From Treponema sp. (GTDB lineage Bacteria; Spirochaetota; Spirochaetia; Treponematales; Treponemataceae): 5,291 nt of DNA. The stretch spans positions 1 through 5,291 of the forward strand of contig JALNVF010000179.1 in assembly GCA_023231445.1 (NCBI GenBank). The letters run 5' to 3'. A program made the position numbers and the translations under genes. Under the pieces are notes generated by a model. The model ran no database searches, was not told the DNA's origin, and saw only the letters and a program-made list of their open reading frames with translations. Each line of letters starts with the position of its first letter. Within the stretch, counting starts at the first letter, position 1. This document shows positions 5,182-5,291 of this stretch, piece by piece.

Positions 5182-5291
5182 CATTCTTGCGGAAATTACG
5201 GCAAGGCGTCGTGCAGTTATAAAGGAACAGGGTGTTTCGTTCGGATTTGCAGTTCCTGAAACGCGACGGCGGCCTGTTGTTCCGTTTATGC
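5171..5291 (+). CDS. trpC: Indole-3-glycerol phosphate synthase, N-terminus (partial)
   Basis: The ATG at 5171 opens a frame of 40 codons that runs off the right edge. The peptide MPHDILAEITARRRAVIKEQ, continuing to VPETRRRPVVPFM, resembles the N-terminal helix of TrpC, where an ILxxI segment is followed by a basic helix and then the first barrel strands. TrpC closes the indole ring of tryptophan from CdRP in the cytoplasm. The gene overlaps the end of trpGD by 11 bases in another frame and has GAGG 6 bases upstream. Position after trpGD is the standard trp operon order and adds weight to the call. A second ATG at 5178, forming an ATGA overlap with the trpGD stop, is in another frame and meets a stop after 14 codons. 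Only the start is visible, so I cannot see the catalytic residues or whether TrpF is fused to it. Confidence 0.82.
   Translation, partial: MPHDILAEITARRRAVIKEQGVSFGFAVPETRRRPVVPFM

Overview
The window comes from a bacterium of moderate GC content (by eye roughly low to mid 40s percent), with short gaps between genes. It is chromosomal housekeeping and sugar-use DNA. I see no phage, insertion sequence, CRISPR array, tRNA or rRNA. The start of the last gene (TrpC, with an Arg-rich ARRR...VPETRRRP segment) and the overall gene style remind me of spirochaetes such as Treponema. That is an impression from memory, not something the window proves.

Left half, minus strand, read from right to left: a cytoplasmic GH13 subfamily 31 oligo-1,6-glucosidase/alpha-glucosidase (1379-3052), then a LacI-family repressor (248-1276), then the first 27 codons of a membrane or secreted protein that runs off the left edge (1-83). 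The glucosidase has a good ribosome binding site and a candidate sigma70-type promoter (3135-3163) whose -35 box sits inside a near-perfect palindrome, a natural place for the neighbouring LacI protein to act. The repressor and the partial gene both lack a Shine-Dalgarno sequence, and each has a -10-like box about 10 bases before its ATG, so they may be made from (nearly) leaderless mRNAs.

Middle, 3053-3582: a 530-base divergent control region. It contains the glucosidase promoter, an AT-rich stretch, and a compact plus-strand unit that consists of a strong ribosome binding site, a 32-codon open frame for a hydrophobic single-span peptide (3332-3430) and a clean intrinsic terminator (3458-3485). 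This mini-gene is the least explained element of the window. Just after the terminator lies a near-consensus promoter (TTGACA, 17 bases, TATAGT) overlapped by a perfect 13-bp inverted repeat, an apparent operator for the tryptophan genes.

Right half, plus strand: a tryptophan biosynthesis operon that begins with a TrpG-TrpD fusion (3583-5181: anthranilate synthase glutaminase plus anthranilate phosphoribosyltransferase). It continues, with an 11-base overlap, into trpC (5171 to the right edge, partial). trpE is not in the window. TrpG passes ammonia to TrpE to make anthranilate, TrpD adds phosphoribose, and TrpC, after TrpF isomerisation, closes the indole ring.
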